Shown piece by piece: positions 24,960-32,816 of a DNA stretch of 54,062 nucleotides. Numbering within the stretch: position 1 is the stretch's first letter; each line of letters begins with the position of its first letter. Made by a program: the position numbers and the translations under genes. The notes under the pieces were generated by a model. It searched no databases and was not told the DNA's origin. It saw only the letters and a program-made list of their open reading frames with translations. The DNA is taken from NCBI GenBank assembly GCA_003231645.1, contig QIIW01000147.1:1-54062 (forward strand), written 5' to 3'. The DNA is from Acidimicrobiia bacterium. Its GTDB lineage: Bacteria > Actinomycetota > Acidimicrobiia > Acidimicrobiales > Aldehydirespiratoraceae.

Positions 24960-25841
24960 TCAGACCGATACGCCATCGGCGCTGGACAGCTCTTTCGAAG
25001 CCTTCCTGATATCGCTCTGATACTTGAGCAGAACGTTGATGGTGCCGATGGCGACCTGCTCGTCGATCTGGCTGACGCCGAGCAACATGAGGGTGCGGGC
25101 CCAGTCGATCGTCTCCGATACCGAAGGTGACTTCTTCAGCTCGATGTTCCTGATCGAGCGGACGACCCGGGCGATCTGGTCGGCGAGGTTCTCGGTGATG
25201 TCGGGGACCTTGGTGAGAACGATCTCCTTCTCCCGGTCCATGTCGGGATAGTCGATGTGGAGGTACAGACAGCGGCGCTTGAGGGCCTCGGAGAGTTCGC
25301 GGGTGTTGTTGGAGGTGAGAAACACCAAAGGCACCTGTTTGGCCGTGATGGTGCCCAACTCGGGGATCGACACCTGGTAATCGGACAGAATCTCGAGCAG
25401 CAGCGCCTCGGTCTCGACCTCGACACGATCGACCTCGTCGATCAGCAGCACCACCGGGTCATCAGCACGAATCGCCTCGAGGAGCGGCCGGGCGAGAAGA
25501 AACTCGTCGGAGAAAATGTCACCACTGACCTCGTCCCAGTCGTTGTCGTCGCCGCGCTCGGTCTGGATGCGCAGGAGCTGCTTCTTGTAGTTCCACTCAT
25601 AGAGCGCCTTGGCCTCATCGAGGCCCTCGTAGCACTGCAGGCGAATCAGTCGGGCGCCCGTGATCTCGGCGACGCTCTTGGCGAGCTGGGTCTTGCCGGT
25701 GCCGGCCGGGCCCTCGACGAGCAGCGGCTTCTGGAGCCGATCCGCCAGGAACACCGCCCCCGCTACGGCACTGTCCACCAGATAGTCGACCTTGCGGAGA
25801 TCGTCGGTGACGGATTCGACATCGTCAAAACGGAACGTCAT
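24960..25841 (-). CDS. MoxR-family AAA+ ATPase (CoxD-like)
   Basis: Protein of 293 residues. Walker A GPAGTGKT at 44-51, Walker B VVLLIDEVD at 130-138, sensor region LVFLTSNNTRELSEALKRRCLYLHIDYPD, and the helical lid to the end. The stretch YEGLDEAKALYEWNYKKQLLRIQ is typical of the CoxD-like MoxR group. These ATPases form hexamers that remodel clients with a VWA partner, here encoded two bases downstream. It is the first gene of the four-gene operon. A TAACAT box eight bases before the ATG suggests a leaderless transcript. Confidence 0.94.
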   Translation of the reverse strand: MTFRFDDVESVTDDLRKVDYLVDSAVAGAVFLADRLQKPLLVEGPAGTGKTQLAKSVAEITGARLIRLQCYEGLDEAKALYEWNYKKQLLRIQTERGDDNDWDEVSGDIFSDEFLLARPLLEAIRADDPVVLLIDEVDRVEVETEALLLEILSDYQVSIPELGTITAKQVPLVFLTSNNTRELSEALKRRCLYLHIDYPDMDREKEIVLTKVPDITENLADQIARVVRSIRNIELKKSPSVSETIDWARTLMLLGVSQIDEQVAIGTINVLLKYQSDIRKASKELSSADGVSV

Positions 25842-25849
25842 GACGCGCC

Positions 25850-25855
25850 ATGTTA
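25850..25855 (-). promoter_or_regulatory. Putative -10 box for the MoxR-VWA-TldD-TldE operon
   Basis: TAACAT on the minus strand, eight bases before the moxR ATG. It lies in the 61-base gap after proA, so the operon can be transcribed separately from proA. No -35 match is visible. Confidence 0.4.
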
Positions 25856-25866
25856 GCGGTCGTTCA

Positions 25867-25907
25867 CCTGAGCCCCGCCGAGGCGAGCACCGCCCCTCGA
25901 CCTCAGG
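25867..25907 (-). other. Possible hairpin between proA and the MoxR operon
   Basis: CCTGAG and CTCAGG arms flank an inner CGAGG/CCTCG pair, so the region just after the proA stop can fold into an interrupted stem. There is no run of T after it on the minus strand. It may be a weak terminator or an attenuator; this is uncertain. Confidence 0.3.
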
Positions 25908-27156
25908 GCCTGACCTGCCCTTGCCCGTTGACGACGAACTTGAGGGTGGTCAGCTGCTCGAGGCCGAGAGGCCCACGGGCGTGGAGTTTCTGAGTCGAGA
26001 TCCCGATCTCAGCCCCGAAGCCGAACTCCTCGCCGTCGACGAAACGGGTCGACGCATTCACCAATACGGCCGCGGCGTCGACCTCGCGGGTGAACCGTCC
26101 GGCCGCCTCGATGTCGGAGGTGATGATCGCCTCGCTGTGACCGGTGCCGGTGTCGTTGATGTGGGCGATGGCTTCGTCGAGATCGGACACGATCTTCACC
26201 GACATCTTCAAATCGAGGTACTCGGTCGCGAAGTCGGACTCATCGGCTTCGCCGATCGATTCTGCGATGGCGCGGGAGGCCTCGTCGCCCACCAGTTCGA
26301 CACCCTCCAACGCCTCGACGGCCATCGGGATGAACTCGCCCGCGATGTCGGCATGGACGACGAGCGACTCCGCAGAGTTGCAGACTCCGGGCCGTTGGGT
26401 CTTCGCGTTGACCACTATGTCGCGGGCCATCCCGAGATCGGCTCGGCGATCGACGTAGACGTGGCAGTTGCCGTCGCCGTCGATCACGTAGGGCACCGTC
26501 GCGTTGTCGAGTATCGACTGGATCAGCGCGCGACCACCGCGTGGGATCAGGCAATCGACGAATCCCCGCTGTTGCATGAACTCGATCGCCGCCCCACGCG
26601 ACGTGTCATCGACGAGAACCACCCCGTCGGCGGGAAGACCGGACTTGGTGAGGGCATCACGCAGCACACCCGCGATCACGAGATTCGACGATATGGCCGA
26701 TGATGAACCTCGCAGAAAGGCGACGTTTCCCGACTTGATGCACAGAGCGGCGGCATCACTGGTGACGTTGGGGCGACTCTCGTAGATGATCGCCACCACA
26801 CCGAGAGGGACCCTCACCCGTCGGATCTCCAGGCCATTGGGCCTGACCCAGCCGTCGGTCACCTCACCCACCGGATCGGGTAGAGCCGCAATTCCTCTGA
26901 GCCCACCGGCCATGGCCTCGATCCGTGGGCCCGAGAGTCGCAGACGGTCGACCAGCGACGACGAAGTGCCGTTTGACTCGGCCCCCTCCACATCGATGAG
27001 GTTCGCGGCCTCGATTTCTTCGGACCGCGCGACGAGAAGGTCGGCGGCCGTCAGCAGGACTTCGTTCTTGGTGCCGGTGGTAGCCACCGCGACGGCGCGG
27101 GACGCGGCCCGTGCCCGCCGTGCGAGCTCACTGACAGGAGTCGGATCCGTGGCCAC
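25903..27156 (-). CDS. proA: Gamma-glutamyl phosphate reductase ProA
   Basis: Protein of 417 residues, normal length. It has the aldehyde-dehydrogenase-like fold with VPLGVVAIIYESRPNVTSDAAALCIKSGN, the catalytic cysteine in TQRPGVCNSAESLVVH, and GFGAEIGISTQKLHARGPLGLEQLTT near the end. It reduces gamma-glutamyl phosphate to glutamate semialdehyde in proline synthesis, the step after ProB. In this genome proB and proA are separated by three plus-strand genes. The GTG start has a TACCAT box eight bases upstream. Confidence 0.97.
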   Translation of the reverse strand: MATDPTPVSELARRARAASRAVAVATTGTKNEVLLTAADLLVARSEEIEAANLIDVEGAESNGTSSSLVDRLRLSGPRIEAMAGGLRGIAALPDPVGEVTDGWVRPNGLEIRRVRVPLGVVAIIYESRPNVTSDAAALCIKSGNVAFLRGSSSAISSNLVIAGVLRDALTKSGLPADGVVLVDDTSRGAAIEFMQQRGFVDCLIPRGGRALIQSILDNATVPYVIDGDGNCHVYVDRRADLGMARDIVVNAKTQRPGVCNSAESLVVHADIAGEFIPMAVEALEGVELVGDEASRAIAESIGEADESDFATEYLDLKMSVKIVSDLDEAIAHINDTGTGHSEAIITSDIEAAGRFTREVDAAAVLVNASTRFVDGEEFGFGAEIGISTQKLHARGPLGLEQLTTLKFVVNGQGQVRP

Positions 27157-27164
27157 GAGGGGAC

Positions 27165-27170
27165 ATGGTA
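27165..27170 (-). promoter_or_regulatory. Putative -10 box for proA
   Basis: TACCAT on the minus strand with an eight-base spacer to the proA GTG, suggesting a leaderless transcript. It lies in the 63-base divergent gap shared with the gene starting at 27220. Confidence 0.45.
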
Positions 27171-27219
27171 GTCGGCGCGGCGGCTAGCCTCGCCGACAAC
27201 GGCAGACCCGAGGAGACGT

Positions 27220-27936
27220 GTGCCCCCTTCGTCGCCCACCGCACCCACGGTGGTACTTTCGATGATCTCGCCCTTCACGGTGCTGCTGGTCGCGGCGGCC
27301 GCCGCGCTCGCATCCTTGGCCGGGATGCCGTGGTGGGGTGCGGCCTTGGTGGCCGCGGCGGTGTGGGCCGCCAAGGTTCTGGCCCGGTCCAAGCTGGCGC
27401 GGCTCACCGCTTCACGACCTTCGCGTATCGACCCGTTCGCGTTGCGTGAGCCGTGGCGTCTCTATGTGAAGGACGCCATCGGATCGCAACGACGTTTCGA
27501 CCGAGCGCTCGAATCGGTCGCCCGCGGACCTCTTCGCGACCGGCTCTCCGAGATCGGCATCCGGGTCGGCCGCGGCGTATCCGAATGCTGGGAGGTCGCA
27601 CGCAAGGGACAGCAACTCACGGACGCCCGGCGAGCCATCGGCATCGAGTCGGCCCGTCGCTCGGCCGCCGACACCGACGCCCACCCGGCGCTCCTAGATG
27701 CTGCCAGGTCCGAGATCGAAGCCCACGAGCGTCTCACCAATCGCGAGAATGAGGTCAGGACCAGCCTTGAGGTGCTCGACGCCCGGCTCAAGGAAGCCGT
27801 GGCCAGGGCATCGGAGATGGCCACCCGGGCCATGGCTCCCGACGACATCGAATCGATCACCGATGCCATCGACGGGGTGGTAGGCGACCTCGAATCACTA
27901 CGGCTCGGTCTCGACTCCGTCGACGGCACTCGGTGA
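27220..27936 (+). CDS. Unknown membrane protein with coiled-coil tail, coupled to murJ
   Basis: Protein of 238 residues that I do not recognise. Two closely spaced hydrophobic segments lie near residues 15-35 and 38-52, forming a hairpin. The rest is hydrophilic: a DPFALREPWRLYVKDAIGSQRRFDRAL segment, then long charged helices (about 125-238) with heptad-like spacing, probably a coiled coil. The GTG start has a clear GAGGAG ribosome-binding site. Its stop overlaps the murJ start by four bases (GTGA), so it is made together with the lipid II flippase and could work near the cell-wall machinery. This is inference from position only. Confidence 0.75.
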   Translation: MPPSSPTAPTVVLSMISPFTVLLVAAAAALASLAGMPWWGAALVAAAVWAAKVLARSKLARLTASRPSRIDPFALREPWRLYVKDAIGSQRRFDRALESVARGPLRDRLSEIGIRVGRGVSECWEVARKGQQLTDARRAIGIESARRSAADTDAHPALLDAARSEIEAHERLTNRENEVRTSLEVLDARLKEAVARASEMATRAMAPDDIESITDAIDGVVGDLESLRLGLDSVDGTR

Positions 27937-29570
27937 CAAAGCCCCGACGTGCCAAGTCCGGTTCGTTCCTTGTCGGGGCGGGAATCCTCGCCTCGAGGGT
28001 GGCCGGACTCATACGCGAGATCGCTCTGGCCGGCGTGCTCGGTGTCAGCGCGCCCACCGATGCCATACGCAACGCGGTCAGGATCCCCAACCTCCTGCAG
28101 AACCTGCTGGGTGAAGGCACCCTGTCGGCATCGTTCATACCCGTCTACGCCGATCTGATCGAGCGAGGCGAACGACGCCGAGCCTCCCGCCTGGCCGGTT
28201 CCATCGCCGGGGTCCTTCTGGTGGTCACCGGAGTGCTCGTCGTCCTGGGCATCGTGCTGGCCGGCCCGCTCACGTCGCTCATAGCCCCGGGCCTACCGGC
28301 CACCACACGTGACCTCACCGTGCCGTTGGTCAAGATCACCACCATCGGCGCCGGTGTTCTCGTGTTCTCGGCCTGGTGTCTCGGGGTGCTCAACACCCAC
28401 CGCCGCTTCTTCCTGTCGTACGTCGCGCCGGTGGTCTGGAACACGGCGCAGATCACGGTTCTGGTGTTCGCCGCGATAGTCGGACTCTCATCGACCTCAA
28501 CCGTCGACGCCGTCGCGTGGGCGATGTTGGCGGGAGCGCTGCTCCAGGTGGCGGTACAGCTCCCCACGGTGCTGAGCGTCGCTCCCGACATCAGAGTGGT
28601 CCTCGGTTTCGCCGACCCCGACGTGAGAGAGGTCGGTCGCCGGTTCACGCCGGTTCTCCTCGGTCGAGGGGTGGTGCAGATCTCGGCGTTCGTCGACGTG
28701 GCGCTGGCGTCGATGCTGGCGATCGGGGCGATCTCGATGATCGGTTACGCGCAGATCTTCTACATCCTCCCCGTCTCGGTCTTCGCGATGAGTGTGGCCG
28801 CGGCCGAACTTCCCGAGATGAGCCGCTTGGCCGGCGATCCACAGGCCATCATCGATCACGCGGTGACCGGCCTGCGACGTATCGCCTTCTTCATGATGTT
28901 CGCCGCAGTTGCCTACATTTCGGTCGGCAGGCCGGTGTTGGGAGCGATCCTCCAGCACGGGAAGTTCGGCGCCGACGACACGGTCGGGGTCTGGCTCACG
29001 TTGTCGGCGATGGCCCTCGGCCTCCCGGCCGTCGGGGCCAGCCGCCTCCTCCAGAACACGATGTACGCGGTCGGCGACACCCGGGGGCCGGCCAAGATCG
29101 CCGCTCTGCGGGTGTTCGTCACCGCCGCCATCGGGCTGACGCTGATGTTCCCCTTCGACCGGCTTTTGATCTCCGGCGGGGCGTTCACCGGTTCGATCGG
29201 TGGCATCGGACCGCTGGCGAAGTCCCTGAGATCGGTCGAAGGTGCGGTGCATCTCGGAGCGATCGGGCTCGCTCTCGGGCTGGCCGCGTCGGCGTGGACC
29301 GAATTCGTCCTCCTCGACCGACTGGCCCGTCGACATCTACCAGCGCTCGGCCCCACAATTCAGCCGGTCCTGGCGCTGGCCACATCGTCGGCCCTGGCCT
29401 TCGTGACCGGCGCTGCCCTCAGCCGTGTCGTCGACGGATGGCCGCTCCTGATCGGCGCCGGCGTGTCGCTCGGCGGCTCCGGACTGGTCTATGTGATCGT
29501 CGCGTTTCGAACCGGGGTCCGCGAAGCCGACCTTATTCTACGACCGATACGTCGCGTCATCTGGCGGTGA
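27933..29570 (+). CDS. murJ: Lipid II flippase MurJ
   Basis: Protein of 545 residues with 13-14 predicted membrane helices and the MVN/MurJ opening pattern: SGSFLVGAGILASRVAGLIREIALAGVLG, then DAIRNAVRIPNLLQNLLGEGTLSASFIPVY. It includes the conserved arginine-rich early helices and ASRLLQNTMYAVGDTRGPAKI later. MurJ moves lipid-linked peptidoglycan precursor across the membrane. Unlike mycobacterial MurJ (MviN), it has no pseudokinase extension. It is co-translated with the preceding unknown gene (GTGA overlap). Confidence 0.95.
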   Translation: MTKPRRAKSGSFLVGAGILASRVAGLIREIALAGVLGVSAPTDAIRNAVRIPNLLQNLLGEGTLSASFIPVYADLIERGERRRASRLAGSIAGVLLVVTGVLVVLGIVLAGPLTSLIAPGLPATTRDLTVPLVKITTIGAGVLVFSAWCLGVLNTHRRFFLSYVAPVVWNTAQITVLVFAAIVGLSSTSTVDAVAWAMLAGALLQVAVQLPTVLSVAPDIRVVLGFADPDVREVGRRFTPVLLGRGVVQISAFVDVALASMLAIGAISMIGYAQIFYILPVSVFAMSVAAAELPEMSRLAGDPQAIIDHAVTGLRRIAFFMMFAAVAYISVGRPVLGAILQHGKFGADDTVGVWLTLSAMALGLPAVGASRLLQNTMYAVGDTRGPAKIAALRVFVTAAIGLTLMFPFDRLLISGGAFTGSIGGIGPLAKSLRSVEGAVHLGAIGLALGLAASAWTEFVLLDRLARRHLPALGPTIQPVLALATSSALAFVTGAALSRVVDGWPLLIGAGVSLGGSGLVYVIVAFRTGVREADLILRPIRRVIWR

Positions 29571-29615
29571 CCGGCTCGTCACCCGCCGGGACCGATGTGA
29601 GCGCCGCCGACCAAC

Positions 29616-29621
29616 TACCAT
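29616..29621 (+). promoter_or_regulatory. Putative -10 box for pspA
   Basis: TACCAT six bases before the pspA ATG, in the 57-base gap after murJ. The spacing fits a leaderless transcript. Confidence 0.45.
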
Positions 29622-29627
29622 CACCGC

Positions 29628-30416
29628 ATGCTTCAGTATCTGAAAAAGCGCTGGAAGTACCTCGTGGCCAAGCTGGGAGGCAACTTCGAGGACAACGCCG
29701 ACCCCAAGGTCCAGCTCGAACAGGCGATCAAGGAGGCGCAGGACCAGCACCGACGGCTGCGCGAGCAGGCCGCCAATGTGATCGCCAACCAGAAGCAGAC
29801 CGAGATGCGTCTCAATCGGTCCCTCGAGGAACTCGAGCGGGTCAACTCCAACGCTCGCCAGGCGGTGGTGATGGCCGAGGAAGCCCACAAGTCGGGCGAC
29901 TCCGGCAAGGCAACTTCATACACGAGTGCAGCGGAGCAGTTCGCCAACCGGATGATCACCCTCGAGGCCGATATCGAGAGCCTGAAGTCGATGCACTTCC
30001 AGGCGACCGATGCCGCCGATCAGGCCAAGGCGGCGGTCGAGCAGAACTCGTCGCTGCTCCAGAAGAAGCTCAGCGAACGACAGGCGCTCCTCAGCCAGCT
30101 CGATCAGGCCAAGATGCAGGAGACCGTGAACTCCGCCATGGCAACTCTCTCCGAGGCCGTGGGTGAGGACGTCCCCACCTTCGATCAGGTACGGGAGAAG
30201 ATCGAGGCTCGCTACGCCAAGGCACGCGCCATGTCCGAGCTCACCGAGGCCAACGTCGACTCCCAGATGATCGAGATCGAGGCCGCGGCACGAAACGTCG
30301 AGGCACGCGCCCGGCTCGATCAGATCAAGCAACAGCTAGGGATCGAATCGGCAGGGTCGGCGCCGCCGCAGGAACTGGAAGCCGGCGAGGCCGACCCCGA
30401 GGCGCAAACCGACTAG
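29628..30416 (+). CDS. PspA/IM30-family protein
   Basis: Protein of 262 residues, nearly all helical. It has the PspA-type layout: ADPKVQLEQAIKEAQDQHRRLREQAANVIANQ, then two long coiled-coil segments with heptads between about residues 30 and 220, and an acidic proline-rich tail. PspA proteins bind stressed membranes and stabilise them; some homologues polymerise into ESCRT-III-like rods. No PspBC partner or PspF regulator is next to it. Its stop codon TAG shares the bases CTAG with the proB stop on the other strand. Confidence 0.9.
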   Translation: MLQYLKKRWKYLVAKLGGNFEDNADPKVQLEQAIKEAQDQHRRLREQAANVIANQKQTEMRLNRSLEELERVNSNARQAVVMAEEAHKSGDSGKATSYTSAAEQFANRMITLEADIESLKSMHFQATDAADQAKAAVEQNSSLLQKKLSERQALLSQLDQAKMQETVNSAMATLSEAVGEDVPTFDQVREKIEARYAKARAMSELTEANVDSQMIEIEAAARNVEARARLDQIKQQLGIESAGSAPPQELEAGEADPEAQTD

Positions 30417-31519
30417 CCCGGAAGCACCACCAGATCGTTGGCGTGGACCACCACGTGAGGGGCGCCCGGCGGTAGGTCTGCGCTGCGCAGGCCCAACACC
30501 GGCCTCAGCTCCTCGGAGCTGTGGCGAGCCAGACCCCGGGCGAAGATCTCACCGGAGGTGTCGGTTATGTCGACCGGGGCTCCAGCACCGAAGGTTCCCG
30601 ATACCTCCGTGACACCGGCGGCCAGAAGCGATGTGCCGCGTTCGAGGGCGGCACGTGCGCCTTTGTCCACCACCACCGTTCCGCCCCGCCCGACGGCGAA
30701 GGCGATCCACAACTTCCGAGCCGGGAGGCGACTCGGGCGAGCCTTCACGAACGTGCCGGTGGCCGGCTTGGCGGCTATGGCATCGGCCAGCACATGGGGC
30801 CGGTCGGCGCGCGCGATCACCGAACGCACCCCTGACCATGATGCGACCTTGGCGGCCATGATCTTCGAGGCCATTCCACCACTTCCGCGGCTGGTGCCCG
30901 ACGCCCCGCCCAGCGCCGCATGGTGATTCCCGATCTCTTCGATCTCCTCGATCAGAGCAGCCTCGTCGCTCGAGCGCGGATCGGCGGTGAAGATGCCATC
31001 GGTGTCGGTGAGAAGCAACAACAGGTCGGCGTCGACAAGATTGGCCACCAGCGAGGCCAGACGGTCGTTGTCCCCGAACCTGATCTCCTCGTCGGCTATG
31101 GCGTCATTTTCGTTGACAACCGGCACCACACCGAGCTCGAGCAGCCGATGCATCGTGCTGCGGGCGTGGAGATACTGGGAACGCATCACGAAGTCGATCG
31201 CCACGAGCAGTACCTGTCCGGCTACCAGATCGCGCCGGGCCAGCTCCTCACGGTAGACCCTGATCAGGGCGCCCTGGCCCACGGTGGAAGCGGCCTGAAG
31301 GGTGATCGTGTCGGTCGGACGGCGATCGCCACCCATACCGAGTTCGGGCAGTCCGGCCGCTATCGCACCCGAGGTCACGATCACGACACGATGACCGTTC
31401 GAGCGGGCATCGGCAACCTGATCGCACAGGGATGCCACCGCCTCGCGCTGCACGACTCCCTCGGAGTCGGTGATCGACGACGTACCGATCTTGACGACGA
31501 TCGTCTGTGGCCGACTCAC
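30413..31519 (-). CDS. proB: Glutamate 5-kinase ProB
   Basis: Protein of 368 residues. The amino-acid kinase domain (1-~260) begins VVKIGTSSITDSEG and holds VTSGAIAAGLPELG, VPVVNENDAIADEEIRFGDNDRLASLVA and GTSRGSGGMASKIMAAKVASWSGV. A C-terminal PUA domain (about 275-368) follows, as in most bacterial ProB enzymes. It makes gamma-glutamyl phosphate, the substrate of ProA; proline inhibition through the kinase domain is expected from the family. Its start overlaps the obg stop by four bases, so obg-proB are coupled. Confidence 0.97.
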   Translation of the reverse strand: MSRPQTIVVKIGTSSITDSEGVVQREAVASLCDQVADARSNGHRVVIVTSGAIAAGLPELGMGGDRRPTDTITLQAASTVGQGALIRVYREELARRDLVAGQVLLVAIDFVMRSQYLHARSTMHRLLELGVVPVVNENDAIADEEIRFGDNDRLASLVANLVDADLLLLLTDTDGIFTADPRSSDEAALIEEIEEIGNHHAALGGASGTSRGSGGMASKIMAAKVASWSGVRSVIARADRPHVLADAIAAKPATGTFVKARPSRLPARKLWIAFAVGRGGTVVVDKGARAALERGTSLLAAGVTEVSGTFGAGAPVDITDTSGEIFARGLARHSSEELRPVLGLRSADLPPGAPHVVVHANDLVVLPG

Positions 31520-32757
31520 AGGTCCTCCTCGTATTCAAAGCTGAATTCGCCTATGTGAACGACATCTCCATCGGCCACACCAGCCCTCACGAGAGCCTTG
31601 AGAACACCCAATTGGCGCAGCCGATCCCGCGCGTAGTCGAGGGCTTGGATGTCGGTCAGGTCGCTCAGGGCAACTGCTCGCTGCGCGGGCCTGCCGACCA
31701 CGTTCCACGACCCGTCGTCGAATCGTTCGACACTCACCTGGTCACCGGCGGGACGGTGGATCGTCACCGTGTCGGTTGGCGGGACGTGGGCCCGGGCCTC
31801 CTCGACCAGACGAGCCAGCCGGCCCAGGATCTCGGAGATGCCCTCCCCGGTCGGCGCCGACACCCGCAGACCGTCGAACGAGGCATCGACGGCGATGTCG
31901 GCGCGCGATCCGGCGATGACCCGTGGCCGATCCAGGAGTTCGGGACGGTGGGCGCCGAGTTCGTGGAGCAACACCTCGAGCTGGGCCTCGGGAGTCTGGC
32001 CGCCCCACTGCGACAGATCGAGCAGGACCAGTAGCACGCGGGCCCGCTCCACATGCCGAAGAAATCGATGACCGAGCCCCTTGCCCTCGCTCGCGCCGTC
32101 GATGAGGCCGGGGATGTCGGCCAGGACCATCTCAAAGCCGTCGCCCATTCTCACCACTCCGAGATTGGGTTCGAGGGTGGTGAACGGATAGTCGGCGATC
32201 CTCGGCTTGGCGGCCGAAACCCGGCTGATGAACGTCGATTTGCCGACGTTGGGCAGGCCGACAATGGCGACATCGGCCATGAGCTTGAGTTCGAGCCGTA
32301 ACCAGCGCTCTTCGCCGTGCTCGCCCTGCTCAGCGAACTTCGGGGCCCGTCGGCGATTGGTGAGGAATCTGGCGTTGCCCCGACCGCCCCGACCTGCCGC
32401 CGCCGCCTCCCACCGGTCGCCGTGGTGGACCAGATCGGCCAACGGTTCACGAGTGTCGTGGTCCAGCACGACGGTGCCCTCGGGCACTTTCACCTCCAGA
32501 TCCGCACCTCGAGCTCCGTGGCGATTCTGGCCACTCCCGTGGGCACCGTTCTCGGTCTTGCGATGGGGGTGATCACGAAATGCCAACAAAGACGCCACGT
32601 TTCGATCGGCCACGAGCCAGACCGATCCACCGCGGCCACCGTCGCCGCCGTCGGGCCCGCCCTGGGAAACGTGGGCCTCTCGCCGAAACGACACGCAACC
32701 GGCGCCACCGTCACCGGCCTTCACGTTGATGTTGCACTCGTCCACGAACCCTGACAC
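31516..32757 (-). CDS. obg: GTPase Obg/CgtA
   Basis: Protein of 413 residues. The glycine-rich Obg fold (1-~158) shows FVDECNINVKAGDGGAGCVSFRREAHV; the GTPase domain has G1 GLPNVGKS at 167-174, and DIPGLIDGASEGKGLG as the switch II region. The C-terminal OCT domain of actinobacterial Obg is present (about 340-413). It is a 50S assembly and stringent-response GTPase. The usual rplU-rpmA-obg order is broken here: rpmA is ~4 kb upstream, beyond the TadE/TadG genes and dgt. The GTG start has TACCCT seven bases before it. Confidence 0.97.
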   Translation of the reverse strand: MSGFVDECNINVKAGDGGAGCVSFRREAHVSQGGPDGGDGGRGGSVWLVADRNVASLLAFRDHPHRKTENGAHGSGQNRHGARGADLEVKVPEGTVVLDHDTREPLADLVHHGDRWEAAAAGRGGRGNARFLTNRRRAPKFAEQGEHGEERWLRLELKLMADVAIVGLPNVGKSTFISRVSAAKPRIADYPFTTLEPNLGVVRMGDGFEMVLADIPGLIDGASEGKGLGHRFLRHVERARVLLVLLDLSQWGGQTPEAQLEVLLHELGAHRPELLDRPRVIAGSRADIAVDASFDGLRVSAPTGEGISEILGRLARLVEEARAHVPPTDTVTIHRPAGDQVSVERFDDGSWNVVGRPAQRAVALSDLTDIQALDYARDRLRQLGVLKALVRAGVADGDVVHIGEFSFEYEEDL

Positions 32758-32764
32758 GCGTCAG

Positions 32765-32770
32765 AGGGTA
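32765..32770 (-). promoter_or_regulatory. Putative -10 box for obg-proB
   Basis: TACCCT on the minus strand with a seven-base spacer to the obg GTG. It would give obg its own leaderless promoter now that rplU-rpmA are distant. Confidence 0.45.
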
Positions 32771-32816
32771 CGACCTCGCCGGGCGCGAGCCGCGAGCATT
32801 CCGCGCTTGAGCCGGA

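Noticed and set aside
28376..30166. Long plus-strand open frame across murJ and pspA
   Set aside because: It crosses two clear genes in another frame, with Arg/Gly/Pro-rich composition and no domain.
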